Shown here one piece after another: positions 9,476 to 17,720 of a stretch of 64,000 nucleotides of DNA (within the stretch, counting starts at the first letter, position 1; each line of letters begins with the position of its first letter). Below the pieces are notes generated by a model. The model was given only the letters and a program-made list of their open reading frames with translations, made no database searches and had not been told where the DNA came from. The DNA is from an uncultured Collinsella sp. (GTDB taxonomy: Bacteria > Actinomycetota > Coriobacteriia > Coriobacteriales > Coriobacteriaceae): contig UQIN01000003.1 in the NCBI GenBank assembly GCA_900541035.1, forward strand, positions 66,433-130,432, read 5' to 3'. The position numbers were made by a program, and so were the translations under genes.

Positions 9476-12253
9476 ATGGCACAGGAATTCACTTTTACCG
9501 TTAACGGTGTCGAGCACACGACGACGGAGAATAAACCACTGCTGCGCTATCTGCGCGACGACCTGCACATTCACTCCGCCAAGGACGGCTGCTCCGAGGG
9601 CGCCTGCGGCACCTGCACCATCCATGTGGACGGTGCGGCCGTCAAGGCGTGCGTACTGACCACTGCTCTTGCCGCCGGCCGTAACATCGTGACCGTCGAG
9701 GGCCTGCCCGAGGACGTGCGCGAGGCCTTTGTGTACGCCTTTGGCGCCGTGGGCGCCGTGCAGTGCGGTTTTTGCATCCCCGGCATGGTCATGGCGGGTG
9801 CAGCGCTGATCGCCGAGGACCCCGAGCCCACCGAGGAGCAGATCAAGTACGCCATCCGTGGCAATGTCTGCCGCTGCACCGGCTACAAAAAGATTATCGA
9901 GGGCATTTCGCTGGCAGCTGCGGTGCTCCGTGGCGAAAAGCAGATCGACGAGGATTTGGAGCGCGGCGACGACTACGGCGTGGGCAAGCGCGCCTTCCGC
10001 ATCGACGTGCGCAAGAAGGTGCTCGGCGAGGGCAAGTATCCCGACGACATCGACGAGCTCGATCAGCCGGGTCTGACCTATGCCAGCGCCGTGCGCTCCA
10101 AGTACCCGCGCGCCCGTGTGCTCTCCATCGATACCTCCAAAGCCGAGGCCCTGCCCGGCGTGGTGGGTATCCTGCGCGCCGAGGACGTGCCGGTCAACCA
10201 GGTCGGCCACCTTATCCAGGACTGGGACGTCATGATCGCGGCGGGCGATATCACCCGCTGCGTGGGTGACGCCATCGTGCTGGTGGTTGCCGAGGACGAG
10301 GCGACGCTCGAGAAGGCCAAGAAGCTCGTAAAGATTGATTACGAGCCGCTGGAGCCCGTGCGCAATATCGCCGAGGCCAAGGCCGCCGACGCCCCGCGCC
10401 TGCACGACAGCTTCTTTGCCTTTGGCAACACGGTGGAGCTCAAGGACAACGTGTGCCAGAGCCGTCACGTGACGCGCGGCGACGCCGCCAAGGCGCTGGC
10501 AGAGAGCGCGTTCACCGTGACGCAGCGCTTTACCACGCCCTTTACCGAGCATGCCTTCTTGGAGCCCGAGTGCGCCGTCGCCTTCCCGTACAAGAACGGC
10601 GTCAAGGTGCAGTCGACCGACCAGGGCGCCTACGATACGCGCAAAGAGTGCGCCCACATGTTTGGCTGGGATAGCGAACCCGAGCGCGTGGTTGTAGAGA
10701 CCATGCTCGTGGGTGGCGGCTTTGGCGGCAAGGAGGACGTGTCCATTCAGCATCTGGCCGCGCTCGCTGCCTATAAGTTCCAGCGTCCTGTGAAGTGCAA
10801 GCTCACGCGTGCCGAGTCGCTTGCTTTCCATCCCAAGCGCCATGCCATGGACGGCACCTTTACGCTGGGTTGCGACGCCGAGGGCAACTTTACCGGCCTG
10901 GACTGCGAGATCAACTTTGATACCGGTGCCTACGCTTCGCTGTGCGGCCCGGTGCTCGAGCGCGCCTGCACGCATGCCGTCGGCCCCTACAAGTACCAGA
11001 ACACTGACATTCGCGGTTTTGGCTACTACACCAACAACCCGCCCGCCGGCGCGTACCGCGGCTTTGGCGTTTGCCAGTCCGAGTTTGCGCTCGAGAGCCT
11101 GATCGACCTGCTGGCCGAGAAGGTCGGCCTGGATCCGTGGGAGATCCGCTACCGTAACGCCATCGAGCCGGGCGAGGTTTTGCCCAACGGCCAGATTGCC
11201 GATTGCTCCACGGCGCTTAAGGAGACGCTGCTCGAGGTCAAGGATGCCTACTATGCGCATCCCGGACACGCCGGTATCGCCTGCGCCATGAAGAACGCTG
11301 GCGTGGGCGTTGGCCTGCCCGATGCCGGCCGCTGCAAGATCCGCATCGAGAACGGCGTGGCTGTGGTCTATGCCGCCACGTCCGACATCGGCCAGGGCTG
11401 CAACACCGTCTTTTTGCAGGACGTTGCCGAGGCATGCGGCCTGCCGCTTCGCTGCATCGCCAACGGCGAGTGCTCCACTGAGAACGCTCCCGACTCCGGC
11501 ACCACGTCTGGTTCGCGTCAGACGGTCGTGACCGGCGAGGCCGTGCGCGGTGCCGCCTTCCTGCTGCGCGATGCCATGCTTGATATCGAGGCCGGCAAGT
11601 CTGCGCCCGCCGCTCCCGTGAATGCGCATGGCGACGGCGTCAAGATCGAGTACGATGACGGTCGCGCCTATCAGCTGCACACGCAGGAGCTCGTCGCCGG
11701 CCAGGGTATGCATCCTCAGGATCCCGCGGCCGCCATCAAGGCGCTCGAGGGACGCGAGTTTGGCTACGTGTACCTGGAGCCGACCGACAAGCTGGGTGCG
11801 GATGTTCCCAACCCCAAGAGCCACATCTGCTACGGCTTTGCCACGCATGTGGTCATTCTGGATGATGACGGTCGCGTGAGCGAGGTCTATGCCGCGCACG
11901 ATTCCGGCAAGGTGGTCAACCCCATCTCCATCCAGGGTCAGATCGAAGGCGGCGTGCTTATGGGTATGGGCTATGCGCTTACCGAGGACTGGCCGCTCAA
12001 GGACTGCGTACCCCAGGCAAGGTACGGTACGCTCGGGCTGTTCCGTGCGCCCGAGATTCCGAATATCCACGCCATCTACGTGGAGAAGGACGAGCTGTTG
12101 CCCGTGGCATACGGCGGCAAGGGCATCGGTGAGATCGCAACGATTCCCACGGCGCCCGCCGTACAGAACGCCTATCGCGCATTCGACGGCAAGCTGCGTC
12201 CGGATCTGCCCATGGTGGATACGCCGTACAGCCGCGTTCGCAACCGCGGGTAG
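9476..12253 (+). CDS. xdhD: XdhD-type molybdenum hydroxylase (selenium-dependent xanthine dehydrogenase family)
   Basis: A 925-residue fusion of a 2Fe-2S subunit and a molybdopterin subunit. Residues about 1-150 hold both 2Fe-2S sites (CSEGACGTC; CGFCIPGMV with RGNVCRCTGY). The rest is the aldehyde oxidase/xanthine dehydrogenase Mo domain: VGGGFGGKED, AYRGFGVCQSEFALES, GQGCNTVFLQ, SGTTSGSRQTV, and the C-terminal GGKGIGEIATIP block with the catalytic Glu. It should hydroxylate a purine carbon with water as oxygen source. The yqeB, yqeC, xdhC and ygfJ homologues at 29.7-34.5 kb match maturation of a selenium-containing Mo site. No in-frame UGA is needed, so selenium would be a labile ligand rather than selenocysteine. 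Confidence 0.93.
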   Translation: MAQEFTFTVNGVEHTTTENKPLLRYLRDDLHIHSAKDGCSEGACGTCTIHVDGAAVKACVLTTALAAGRNIVTVEGLPEDVREAFVYAFGAVGAVQCGFCIPGMVMAGAALIAEDPEPTEEQIKYAIRGNVCRCTGYKKIIEGISLAAAVLRGEKQIDEDLERGDDYGVGKRAFRIDVRKKVLGEGKYPDDIDELDQPGLTYASAVRSKYPRARVLSIDTSKAEALPGVVGILRAEDVPVNQVGHLIQDWDVMIAAGDITRCVGDAIVLVVAEDEATLEKAKKLVKIDYEPLEPVRNIAEAKAADAPRLHDSFFAFGNTVELKDNVCQSRHVTRGDAAKALAESAFTVTQRFTTPFTEHAFLEPECAVAFPYKNGVKVQSTDQGAYDTRKECAHMFGWDSEPERVVVETMLVGGGFGGKEDVSIQHLAALAAYKFQRPVKCKLTRAESLAFHPKRHAMDGTFTLGCDAEGNFTGLDCEINFDTGAYASLCGPVLERACTHAVGPYKYQNTDIRGFGYYTNNPPAGAYRGFGVCQSEFALESLIDLLAEKVGLDPWEIRYRNAIEPGEVLPNGQIADCSTALKETLLEVKDAYYAHPGHAGIACAMKNAGVGVGLPDAGRCKIRIENGVAVVYAATSDIGQGCNTVFLQDVAEACGLPLRCIANGECSTENAPDSGTTSGSRQTVVTGEAVRGAAFLLRDAMLDIEAGKSAPAAPVNAHGDGVKIEYDDGRAYQLHTQELVAGQGMHPQDPAAAIKALEGREFGYVYLEPTDKLGADVPNPKSHICYGFATHVVILDDDGRVSEVYAAHDSGKVVNPISIQGQIEGGVLMGMGYALTEDWPLKDCVPQARYGTLGLFRAPEIPNIHAIYVEKDELLPVAYGGKGIGEIATIPTAPAVQNAYRAFDGKLRPDLPMVDTPYSRVRNRG

Positions 12254-12322
12254 GGTGGGGTGCGGACGACCATTGCTGATGGGCTGTTCGCGCTCAACAT
12301 CAACTACATACGCTGCGCCTTT

Positions 12323-12355
12323 GGCCCCGGCTCCATCGCGAGCCGGGGCCTTTTG
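12323..12355 (+). terminator. Intrinsic terminator of arm A
   Basis: A perfect 10-bp GGCCCCGGCT / AGCCGGGGCC stem, an 8-nt loop and TTTTG lie 70 bases after the xdhD stop, closing the permease-ssnA-ygfK-ferredoxin-xdhD unit. Confidence 0.92.
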
Positions 12356-12361
12356 TTTGGA

Positions 12362-12751
12362 GCGGAGACAGCATCCCAGATTCGACGTTCTGAACGGGAT
12401 ACGCTTTCCGGGTGGGCTTCAAACGGAAAGTGCATCCCGGAATCCGCGCCTGGAATGGGATGCGCTTTCCGGAATAGCCTTCAACCGGAAACTGCGTCCC
12501 GGAATTTCGATTCAGAGTGGGATGCCGTTTCCGGCTGAACCATCAGGCGGAAAGTTCATCCCAGAATTGACGCTCAGAGCGGGACACGGTTTCCGGATAG
12601 GACCTCAGCGGAAACCGTGTCCCACTCTGAGACGGGATTCCGGGACACGCTTTCCGCTAGGCCCGCCATCCGGAAAGTGCATCCCGTTTTGAGCGTCCAG
12701 ACTGGGACGCGCTTTCCGTTGGCGTGGCCGTTGGGAAAACGCGGCCCAGAT
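12362..12751. repeat. Array 1 of 61-62 bp palindromic tandem repeats (six units)
   Basis: The unit opens with GGGAT(G/A)CGCTTTCCGG, a 10-13 nt spacer and CGGAAA(G/C)TGCATCCCGG, then a short linker often ending in CAGAG. The GGGA landmark occurs at 12396, 12457, 12519, 12581, 12642 and 12704, a strict 61-62 bp period, with a half unit at the left edge. Each unit can fold into a hairpin of about 15-17 bp. Open frames across the array encode only repeat-derived peptides and are not taken as genes. The same unit recurs at 14084-14332. Confidence 0.9.
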
Positions 12752-12790
12752 AGGGGGGATGCGATCCGGCGATGCGCGGCCCAGCAGCTC

Positions 12791-13789
12791 CTACAGCTCC
12801 ACTTCGTTGAGCCACGCCGGCAGCGCGGTCTGCCGGATGCCTGCCGTCTGCAGCTTTTTGGCGAGCATTCCTGCCGAGCGGACCTCGTTTATGGTAAAGC
12901 GCAGCAGAGGGTGACCGTAGAGCGATAGGTGCGCCTCGCGCTGTCGTTCGGCAACGAGCGCCTCGGCGGTGGTGCGCCCGGCTAGCATGGCCTGGTCGGT
13001 ATATTTGACGAGCCCGTCGAGCTCGCCCAGCGTGAGTTCCCGCGCCTGGCGCTCCCAGGCAAAGTCCGTTCGTATGGGCTTGGCCGAATCGAAGGGGTCC
13101 GTAAGCTCGTATTGAAGCCAGTCGGGCGCAAAACCGGTCTCGATCATGACGGCGCGGGCGACCGATTCCCCACCGCTCTCGGCGCGGACGTCGGCATATC
13201 GAAGCGTTGTGAGGGCCGTACGAATCGCGCGACCATTGCGGGCGGTCGTTCGTTGCTCGACGGCCTCCATCAGCTGTTCCCGCGCAAGGCCGAACTTTGA
13301 GATCGCCGAATCGGCAATGGGCATGCCGTCGGCAAAACCAGTTTGCAGCAGGCAATCTGTGGCCGTTTGGATGGGCGGCGTTACCGATATGCCGGCTCTG
13401 TGTATTGCTCCGGCCGGCTCAATCTGGTGCCGCTGAATATGCGCGCCCGGGCGAGCCGACGGCTTTGTGGCGCTGCAGGCATGCACGACATTCAGGTGTC
13501 GCCACGAGACCTCGAGCCCCAGCAGGCAGGCAGCCGAAAACGCGCAGAACGTCCAATCGGGGTGGATGATCGCAAGGGCGCGAATAATCTCGCAATGACG
13601 CTGCGCCCGGTTGAGCTCATCCCAGCGTATTTTGCGCGCGAACAATCCCGGCATGGGGGAGACGACCGTGCTGCCGGTGCGCCGAAGGAGCGCTTTTCGG
13701 ATCGCCGCGCTCGGGGGAATCAGACAGCGCCCCTCTTGTTCGGCTTGGTTCAACAGCTGGTCGATGAGTTGGTCATTGCAATGGGTCAT
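12791..13789 (-). CDS. AbiEi-like / PD-(D/E)XK-fold protein of unknown role
   Basis: A 332-residue protein whose ATG at 13789 follows GGAGGCGGTAGCTC. The N-terminal part (LLRRTGSTVVSPMPGLFARK, then AFSAACLLGLEVSW) resembles AbiEi-type antitoxin proteins of actinobacteria. The C-terminal region has residues in the order of a Vsr/DUF559-like nuclease fold: GESVARAVMIETGF, RTDFAW and GELDGLVKY. Related coriobacterial proteins are sometimes labelled CTP synthase, which nothing here supports. No toxin partner of AbiEii type is adjacent. The gene is bracketed by the two palindromic arrays, which suggests a shared history. Family-level call only. Confidence 0.65.
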   Translation of the reverse strand: MTHCNDQLIDQLLNQAEQEGRCLIPPSAAIRKALLRRTGSTVVSPMPGLFARKIRWDELNRAQRHCEIIRALAIIHPDWTFCAFSAACLLGLEVSWRHLNVVHACSATKPSARPGAHIQRHQIEPAGAIHRAGISVTPPIQTATDCLLQTGFADGMPIADSAISKFGLAREQLMEAVEQRTTARNGRAIRTALTTLRYADVRAESGGESVARAVMIETGFAPDWLQYELTDPFDSAKPIRTDFAWERQARELTLGELDGLVKYTDQAMLAGRTTAEALVAERQREAHLSLYGHPLLRFTINEVRSAGMLAKKLQTAGIRQTALPAWLNEVEL

Positions 13790-14083
13790 GAGCTACCGCC
13801 TCCTTTTGGGTAGCAAAAACGTATCAGCCGGAACTTGCCGCTCAGCTGACCAAAAGCTGACCAAAATCTAACCATGCAGGTAGATGGCCTGGTTTTGACG
13901 CCATTTTTTGAAGCCGAATCGGCGGGCGGTAATCGACATCCGTGAACGGTAGCTAGTTATGAAGCCTTGGTAAGTTTCGGGACGTGTACTTTTTCGAAAA
14001 AGAGCAATCTATCTGCTGTTTTGTGTTTCTGGATCGCATATTTGAAGGCATGTGATAAAGGCGGCGGATCGTCGACTGGTATC
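13790..14083. other. Intergenic, no gene recognised
   Basis: About 290 bases with no credible coding frame. They contain a tandem AGCTGACCAAA pair (13851-13873) and a CTTTTTCGAAAAAG palindrome near 13988, both of unknown meaning. Confidence 0.5.
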
Positions 14084-14332
14084 TGCGGAAACTGTGACCC
14101 AGATTTCGGCCCCAGGGTGGGATGCCGTTTCCGGATCGGGCCTCAAACGGAAATTGCATCCCGGAACGAGCGCTCAGAGCGGGATGAACTTTCCCAACGG
14201 GGCCGCAGGCGGAAATTGCGTCCCGGATTCAAGCCTCAGAACGGGACGCACTTTCCGGATGGCATGTTTGGCGGAAACTACGGCCCAGTTTTTGGCTCCA
14301 GAACGGGATACATTTTCCGGAACGGTCCACGT
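14084..14332. repeat. Array 2 of 61-62 bp palindromic tandem repeats (four units)
   Basis: Same unit and orientation as array 1. GGGA landmarks at 14119, 14181, 14243 and 14305 give exactly 62 bp spacing, and the linker CGCTCAGAGCGGGA is shared with array 1. Arms read GGGATGCCGTTTCCGG and CGGAAATTGCATCCCGG, with more drift than array 1. Confidence 0.88.
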
Positions 14333-14373
14333 GCGGTGGTGTATCGACCCTTTTGCGTGCGCCGCTTGTCGAA

Positions 14374-14429
14374 TTACGTTATAGCTAGCTATATTATAGG
14401 AAGGTATAATATAGCTAGCTATAACGTAA
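14374..14429. promoter_or_regulatory. Perfect 25-bp inverted repeat before the AAA ATPase
   Basis: Left arm 14374-14398 and right arm 14405-14429 are exact reverse complements around a GGAAGG loop. Each arm itself contains the palindrome TATAGCTAGCTATA, so there are two equal operator-like sites. TATAAT at 14405-14410 and its mirror could be -10 elements on either strand. The right arm ends 15 bases before the start codon of the next gene. Confidence 0.8.
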
Positions 14430-14444
14430 AGGAAGGATGGCCCT

Positions 14445-15824
14445 ATGTTTATCGGAAGAACAGCGGAAATGTCCGAGCTCAATCGACTGTATGGCACGGG
14501 CTCCTTTGAAATGCCTGTGATTTACGGCCGCCGTCGTGTGGGTAAAACGCGCCTTATCACAGAGTTCATCCAAGGCAAGAAAGCTATTTACTTTCAAGCT
14601 CGTCGTACCAATGCGGAGGCAAACCTGCACGGCTTTAGCCAGGCGATACTTGCAGGCTCGGTTGGTGCTGCAGGCGTGTCGTTTCGTAGTTTTGACGAAG
14701 CGTTCGATGCATTGGCCACCATGGCTCGCACGGAACGTTTGGTTGTCGTGATTGACGAGTATCCCTATCTCGCCCAATCGAATCCCGAAATCAGCTCGTT
14801 GCTGCAAGACAAGATCGATCACCTGTACAAAGAGACCAAGCTCATGCTTATCCTGTGCGGGTCGTCGCTTTCGTTTATGGAAGAGCGGGTGCTGGGCTAC
14901 GAGAGTCCGCTATACGGTAGGCGTACGGCCCAGTTTAAGATTATGCCGCTCGATTTTACGACGACCCTCGGCCTGTGGCAGGGCATGAGTCGCGAAGACG
15001 CTGCGGTTTGCTATGGCATGACGGGCGGCATTCCTGCATATATCGAGAAAGTCGATCCTGCCGCGCCGCTCAAGGACAACATCAAACGTCTTTTTCTTAC
15101 TCCTACGGGCTATCTCTTTGAGGAGCCGAGTAACCTGCTATTGCAAGAGTGCCGCAATCCCGAGCAATATGATGCGATCGTGCAAGCAATTGCTCAGGGG
15201 CGCTCGAAGATCTCGGAGATTGCGAGCTCTACGGGAATCCCTGCGAGCAACGTAAAGAGCTATGTGGATAAGCTGGCGTCGCTTGGGATTGTCGAGCGCG
15301 AGCTGCCCCTAAACGAGACGAGCAATAAGCGAGCCGTGTATCTGCTGAGCGATCAGATGTTTAGGTTCTGGTACAAGTTTGTTCCGCAGAACATCGGGCT
15401 GATTCAAAACGATATGGCCGAGATGGCGTATGAGCGCATTGAGCCGCACGTATCGGATTACATGGGTACGGTCTTTGAGCTTATATGCAGACAATACGTG
15501 TACGAACTCGCGCGGGCGGGCCAGCTTGATGTGGTTCCGGCAAGCGTTGGGCGCTGGTGGGGGACGGATAATCGCACGCATACGCAGGAAGAAATCGACT
15601 TGATTGTTGACGATGGCGAGGGCACTGCGCTGTTTGCGGAATGCAAATGGCGCAATGAACCAGTGGGCGAAGACGTGCTGCAAAAGCTCGTGCATCGAAG
15701 CGAGCTCTTTAGGCGGCAGCATAAAAGCTACGTGATCTTCTCGAAGCGTGGCTTTACGCAAGGATGTCAGGAAGCTGCGGCGAGCAGGGGAGATACCAAG
15801 CTGATTTCGTTTGCCGAGATGTGA
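14445..15824 (+). CDS. AAA+ ATPase with DUF234-type C-terminus
   Basis: A 459-residue protein; ATG 14445 follows AAAGGAAGG. The N-terminus FIGRTAEMSELNRLY and Walker A YGRRRVGKTRLI (about residues 26-37) with the Walker B-like stretch VVVIDEYPYL (about 103) mark the archaeal-type ATPase/STAND group. A winged-helix segment (EIASSTGIPASNVKSYVDKL) and a C-terminal nuclease-like DUF234 region with EIDLIVDD...ALFAECKW follow. The ED/ExK order suggests a PD-(D/E)XK fold. Cellular role is unknown; such genes are common and variable in gut bacteria. Its promoter region is the 25-bp inverted repeat, and a decayed relative lies just downstream. Confidence 0.85.
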   Translation: MFIGRTAEMSELNRLYGTGSFEMPVIYGRRRVGKTRLITEFIQGKKAIYFQARRTNAEANLHGFSQAILAGSVGAAGVSFRSFDEAFDALATMARTERLVVVIDEYPYLAQSNPEISSLLQDKIDHLYKETKLMLILCGSSLSFMEERVLGYESPLYGRRTAQFKIMPLDFTTTLGLWQGMSREDAAVCYGMTGGIPAYIEKVDPAAPLKDNIKRLFLTPTGYLFEEPSNLLLQECRNPEQYDAIVQAIAQGRSKISEIASSTGIPASNVKSYVDKLASLGIVERELPLNETSNKRAVYLLSDQMFRFWYKFVPQNIGLIQNDMAEMAYERIEPHVSDYMGTVFELICRQYVYELARAGQLDVVPASVGRWWGTDNRTHTQEEIDLIVDDGEGTALFAECKWRNEPVGEDVLQKLVHRSELFRRQHKSYVIFSKRGFTQGCQEAAASRGDTKLISFAEM

Positions 15825-15890
15825 GTGCGGAGATAACCAAGCGCGCTCTGATGTGATTGCTCGGAATGGGTCGCGCTAAGGATGCCAAGC

Positions 15891-15959
15891 GTAAAACCTA
15901 CAATGAAAATGGCGTAAAAACTACATTGAGAACGGCGTAAAAACAGCATTGAGAATGGC
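15891..15959. repeat. Three 23-bp tandem repeats
   Basis: Units begin at 15891, 15914 and 15937, with consensus GTAAAAACTACATTGAGAA followed by TGGC. The last two differ at 3 positions. They sit between the ATPase and the ATPase remnant. Confidence 0.85.
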
Positions 15960-15966
15960 GTAATTT

Positions 15967-16361
15967 CGTATATCGCATGATCGCCCGAGCTTGCACACGG
16001 CCTTTTGCGAGCTCTTGCCATGAACGAGAGCCAGGCTGTCACGTACAAGACGCTCATAAAGGACGCCTCGTACGGTGAGACGGGCCCCGACGAGAGGACC
16101 ATCGCTGCGCACCTGGATCTCTTCAACAGGCTCAAGCTGACCGAGGACCTGTGCGGATGGGAGCCATCGAGGTCAAGCTGAGTGATGCGAAAGCAGACGA
16201 TGGAGCGAGAAATCTCAAGGCGCTGGAGAGGAAAGTGCTCTCCAATCCTGCCGCCCAGAATGCCGCGCCGGCGTTTTTGGCGGTCGTGGTTGGAAAGGGG
16301 AGCATTGCCTACACACGCGACGACGGCGTGGCGGTGATCCCCATGGCGGCACTTGGGGCGC
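15967..16361 (+). pseudogene. Remnant of a DUF4143-type AAA ATPase
   Basis: Only the C-terminal third survives, in two frames. The first part reads ELLPMNESQAVTYKTLIKDA...LFNRLKLTEDLCGWEPS and ends out of frame near 16180. The second, overlapping part reads GAIEVKLSDAKADDGARNL...LAVVVGKGSIAYTR and VIPMAALGA. Both are the usual end of ATP-binding proteins with a DUF4143 domain. The Walker A half, a start codon and a single frame are all missing. After ALGA the frame continues into unrelated DNA to 16540. It is a different ATPase subfamily from the intact gene before it. Confidence 0.75.
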
Positions 16362-16527
16362 AGTGGTTTTGCGGGCGTGCCGTGCTTCCTTTACCGAAAA
16401 TCCATTTGGTAAACCAGATGCTCGCGGATAGAATAAAGTTGACGGCAGCCCAAGTTCTGGAGAGCTGGGAAACGCCGTTGCTTGGTCAAGAGGTCGGTGC
16501 CTTAATGGCAGCGACTTGTTATGCTTC

Positions 16528-16707
16528 GAATGCTGCTTGAGTGCCTCGGAAAGTTCGATAAGCGCCGTGAAGAGCGAGACCAAAGCAACCAAGAGCTCTA
16601 CGAGCTCTGATGGGCCCGGGATGACCTCTGATTCAAGTCACCGGGCCTCAATCTTTTTCATCCATTTGAATAGAGCGGGCGACTCTCTTGGGGCCATCTG
16701 CATGGCG
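16528..16707. repeat. Duplicated segment, copy A
   Basis: Two blocks match copy B closely: 16528-16597 corresponds to 17626-17695, and 16608-16707 to 17970-18068. Copy A lacks about 275 bases found between the blocks in copy B. The second block contains a GGCCCGG...CCGGGCC hairpin followed by a T-run, so it may act as a terminator. Minus-strand codons in the first block encode a truncated relative of the 41-residue peptide of copy B, without its start or ribosome site. Confidence 0.75.
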
Positions 16708-16802
16708 CGTGCCTGGCGCGCGTGGCACAGCATCCCATTTTTGTGTCCGCACGGGTGGCTACGCTTACCGCAACGTAGCCATTCGTGGAAAGGACGGATG
16801 CC

Positions 16803-17444
16803 ATGGCAACGGATAAGACCGGTTATGTGAGCGTTGGCGCCGAGATAGAGGACGAGGTTATGCCCGACCGCGTGATCTTTAGCATTGGCTTTGGTGGTCG
16901 CCGCACCACCAAGGAATCGTGCCTGGAGGATTACAACACCGATCGCGCCCGCGTAGCCGCCGCGCTGGCGCCCTTTGGTTTGGATAGCGAATTAACATGC
17001 TGTCGGTACACTTGTTATGCGCAGATGACGCGCAAGAAGGCGACGATTGTGGGCTACAACTACTATGCGTACGGTACGGTTGCCGCGCCTGTCGATTCGA
17101 CTGACTTTGCTGCTGTGTGGACCGCACTCAATACCTGCGAGTCACATCCCGACATGAGCATTCGATTTGAGTTGGCGGATCAGCGCGCGGCGGAAGACGC
17201 CCTGATTGCCCGTGCGGTTGAACGTGCTCGCGGCAACGCGCAGGCACTTGCCGTTGCGGCGGGGTCTATGCTGGGCGGCGTCAAGCATATCTCGTATAAC
17301 AGTCGGGCGGCGGGCTATGGTCGAACATACTGTGTTGCCGCGTGTGCTCCCGATGGGGTGTCCGGAGGCTCCAAGGAGACGGTGCTGGAGCCAGAGCCTA
17401 TCGAGGTCGAGTGCTCCGTGGATATGGAATGGTGGCTGGAGTAG
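16803..17444 (+). CDS. SIMPL (DUF541) domain protein
   Basis: A 213-residue protein; ATG 16803 follows GAAAGGAC. The fold is recognisable from GYVSVGAEIEDEVMPDRVIF at the start, the IVGYNYYAYGTVAAPV strand and the ARGNAQALAVAAGSMLGGVK helix that characterises SIMPL proteins. Most family members are exported, but there is no signal peptide here, so a cytosolic place is likely. It is cysteine-rich for its size, with a CCRYTCYAQ cluster near residue 66. It lies between the two copies of a duplicated non-coding segment. Biochemical role of this branch is unknown. Confidence 0.82.
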   Translation: MATDKTGYVSVGAEIEDEVMPDRVIFSIGFGGRRTTKESCLEDYNTDRARVAAALAPFGLDSELTCCRYTCYAQMTRKKATIVGYNYYAYGTVAAPVDSTDFAAVWTALNTCESHPDMSIRFELADQRAAEDALIARAVERARGNAQALAVAAGSMLGGVKHISYNSRAAGYGRTYCVAACAPDGVSGGSKETVLEPEPIEVECSVDMEWWLE

Positions 17445-17594
17445 GAAGCAGGTGCTGAGCGGCTGAGGGACCGAGGCTTCGCTACCGAAAAAACCATTTG
17501 TTAAACTCAATGTCCGTGGGTAGAATAAGGTCGACGGCAGCCCAAGTTGTGGATAGCTGGGCAGCGCCGTTACTTCGATTAAGGGGTCAATGCC

Positions 17595-17720
17595 TTAACG
17601 GCGTCGACCCCTCTTCTTTTGCTTCGTACGCTGCTTAAGTGCCTCGGAAAGTCCGATAAGCGCCGTGAGGAGCGAGACCAAAGCGGTCAGGAGCTTCACG
17701 AAATCAATCAGATCGGTCAT
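17595..17720 (-). CDS. 41-residue hydrophobic peptide, toxin-like
   Basis: ATG at 17720 is preceded by GGGAGGTGATGCCC, close to a perfect anti-16S match, which strongly supports translation. The peptide has one hydrophobic helix (about residues 5-25, FVKLLTALVSLLTALIGL), an amphipathic stretch SEALKQ and a basic tail QKKRGRRR. Size and layout match type I toxin-like membrane peptides, but no named family is recognised and no antisense RNA is demonstrated. A decayed relative lacking start and ribosome site lies on the same strand near 16515-16592, in the duplicated segment. Confidence 0.7.
   Translation of the reverse strand: MTDLIDFVKLLTALVSLLTALIGLSEALKQRTKQKKRGRRR

Noticed and set aside
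8948..12070. A 1040-codon open frame on the strand opposite to xdhD
   Set aside because: It is a mirror of the strongly conserved molybdenum hydroxylase reading frame, has no ribosome site and reads as low-complexity Gly/His/Ala. High GC with biased third positions produces such frames throughout this window.
9476..12253. Selenocysteine-containing xanthine dehydrogenase
   Set aside because: The frame is complete with no in-frame TGA and no SECIS-like need; labile selenium inserted by YqeB/YqeC is the expected form.
12260..12928. Open frames across palindromic array 1
   Set aside because: Their products are tandem peptide repeats dictated by the 61-62 bp units in more than one frame; no ribosome site and no conserved protein signal.
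12791..13789. CTP synthase
   Set aside because: Some databases use this name for similar proteins, but no amidoligase or glutaminase motif is present.
12362..14332. CRISPR array
   Set aside because: Repeats are near-palindromic over most of the unit, linkers are conserved rather than unique, and no cas gene is present.
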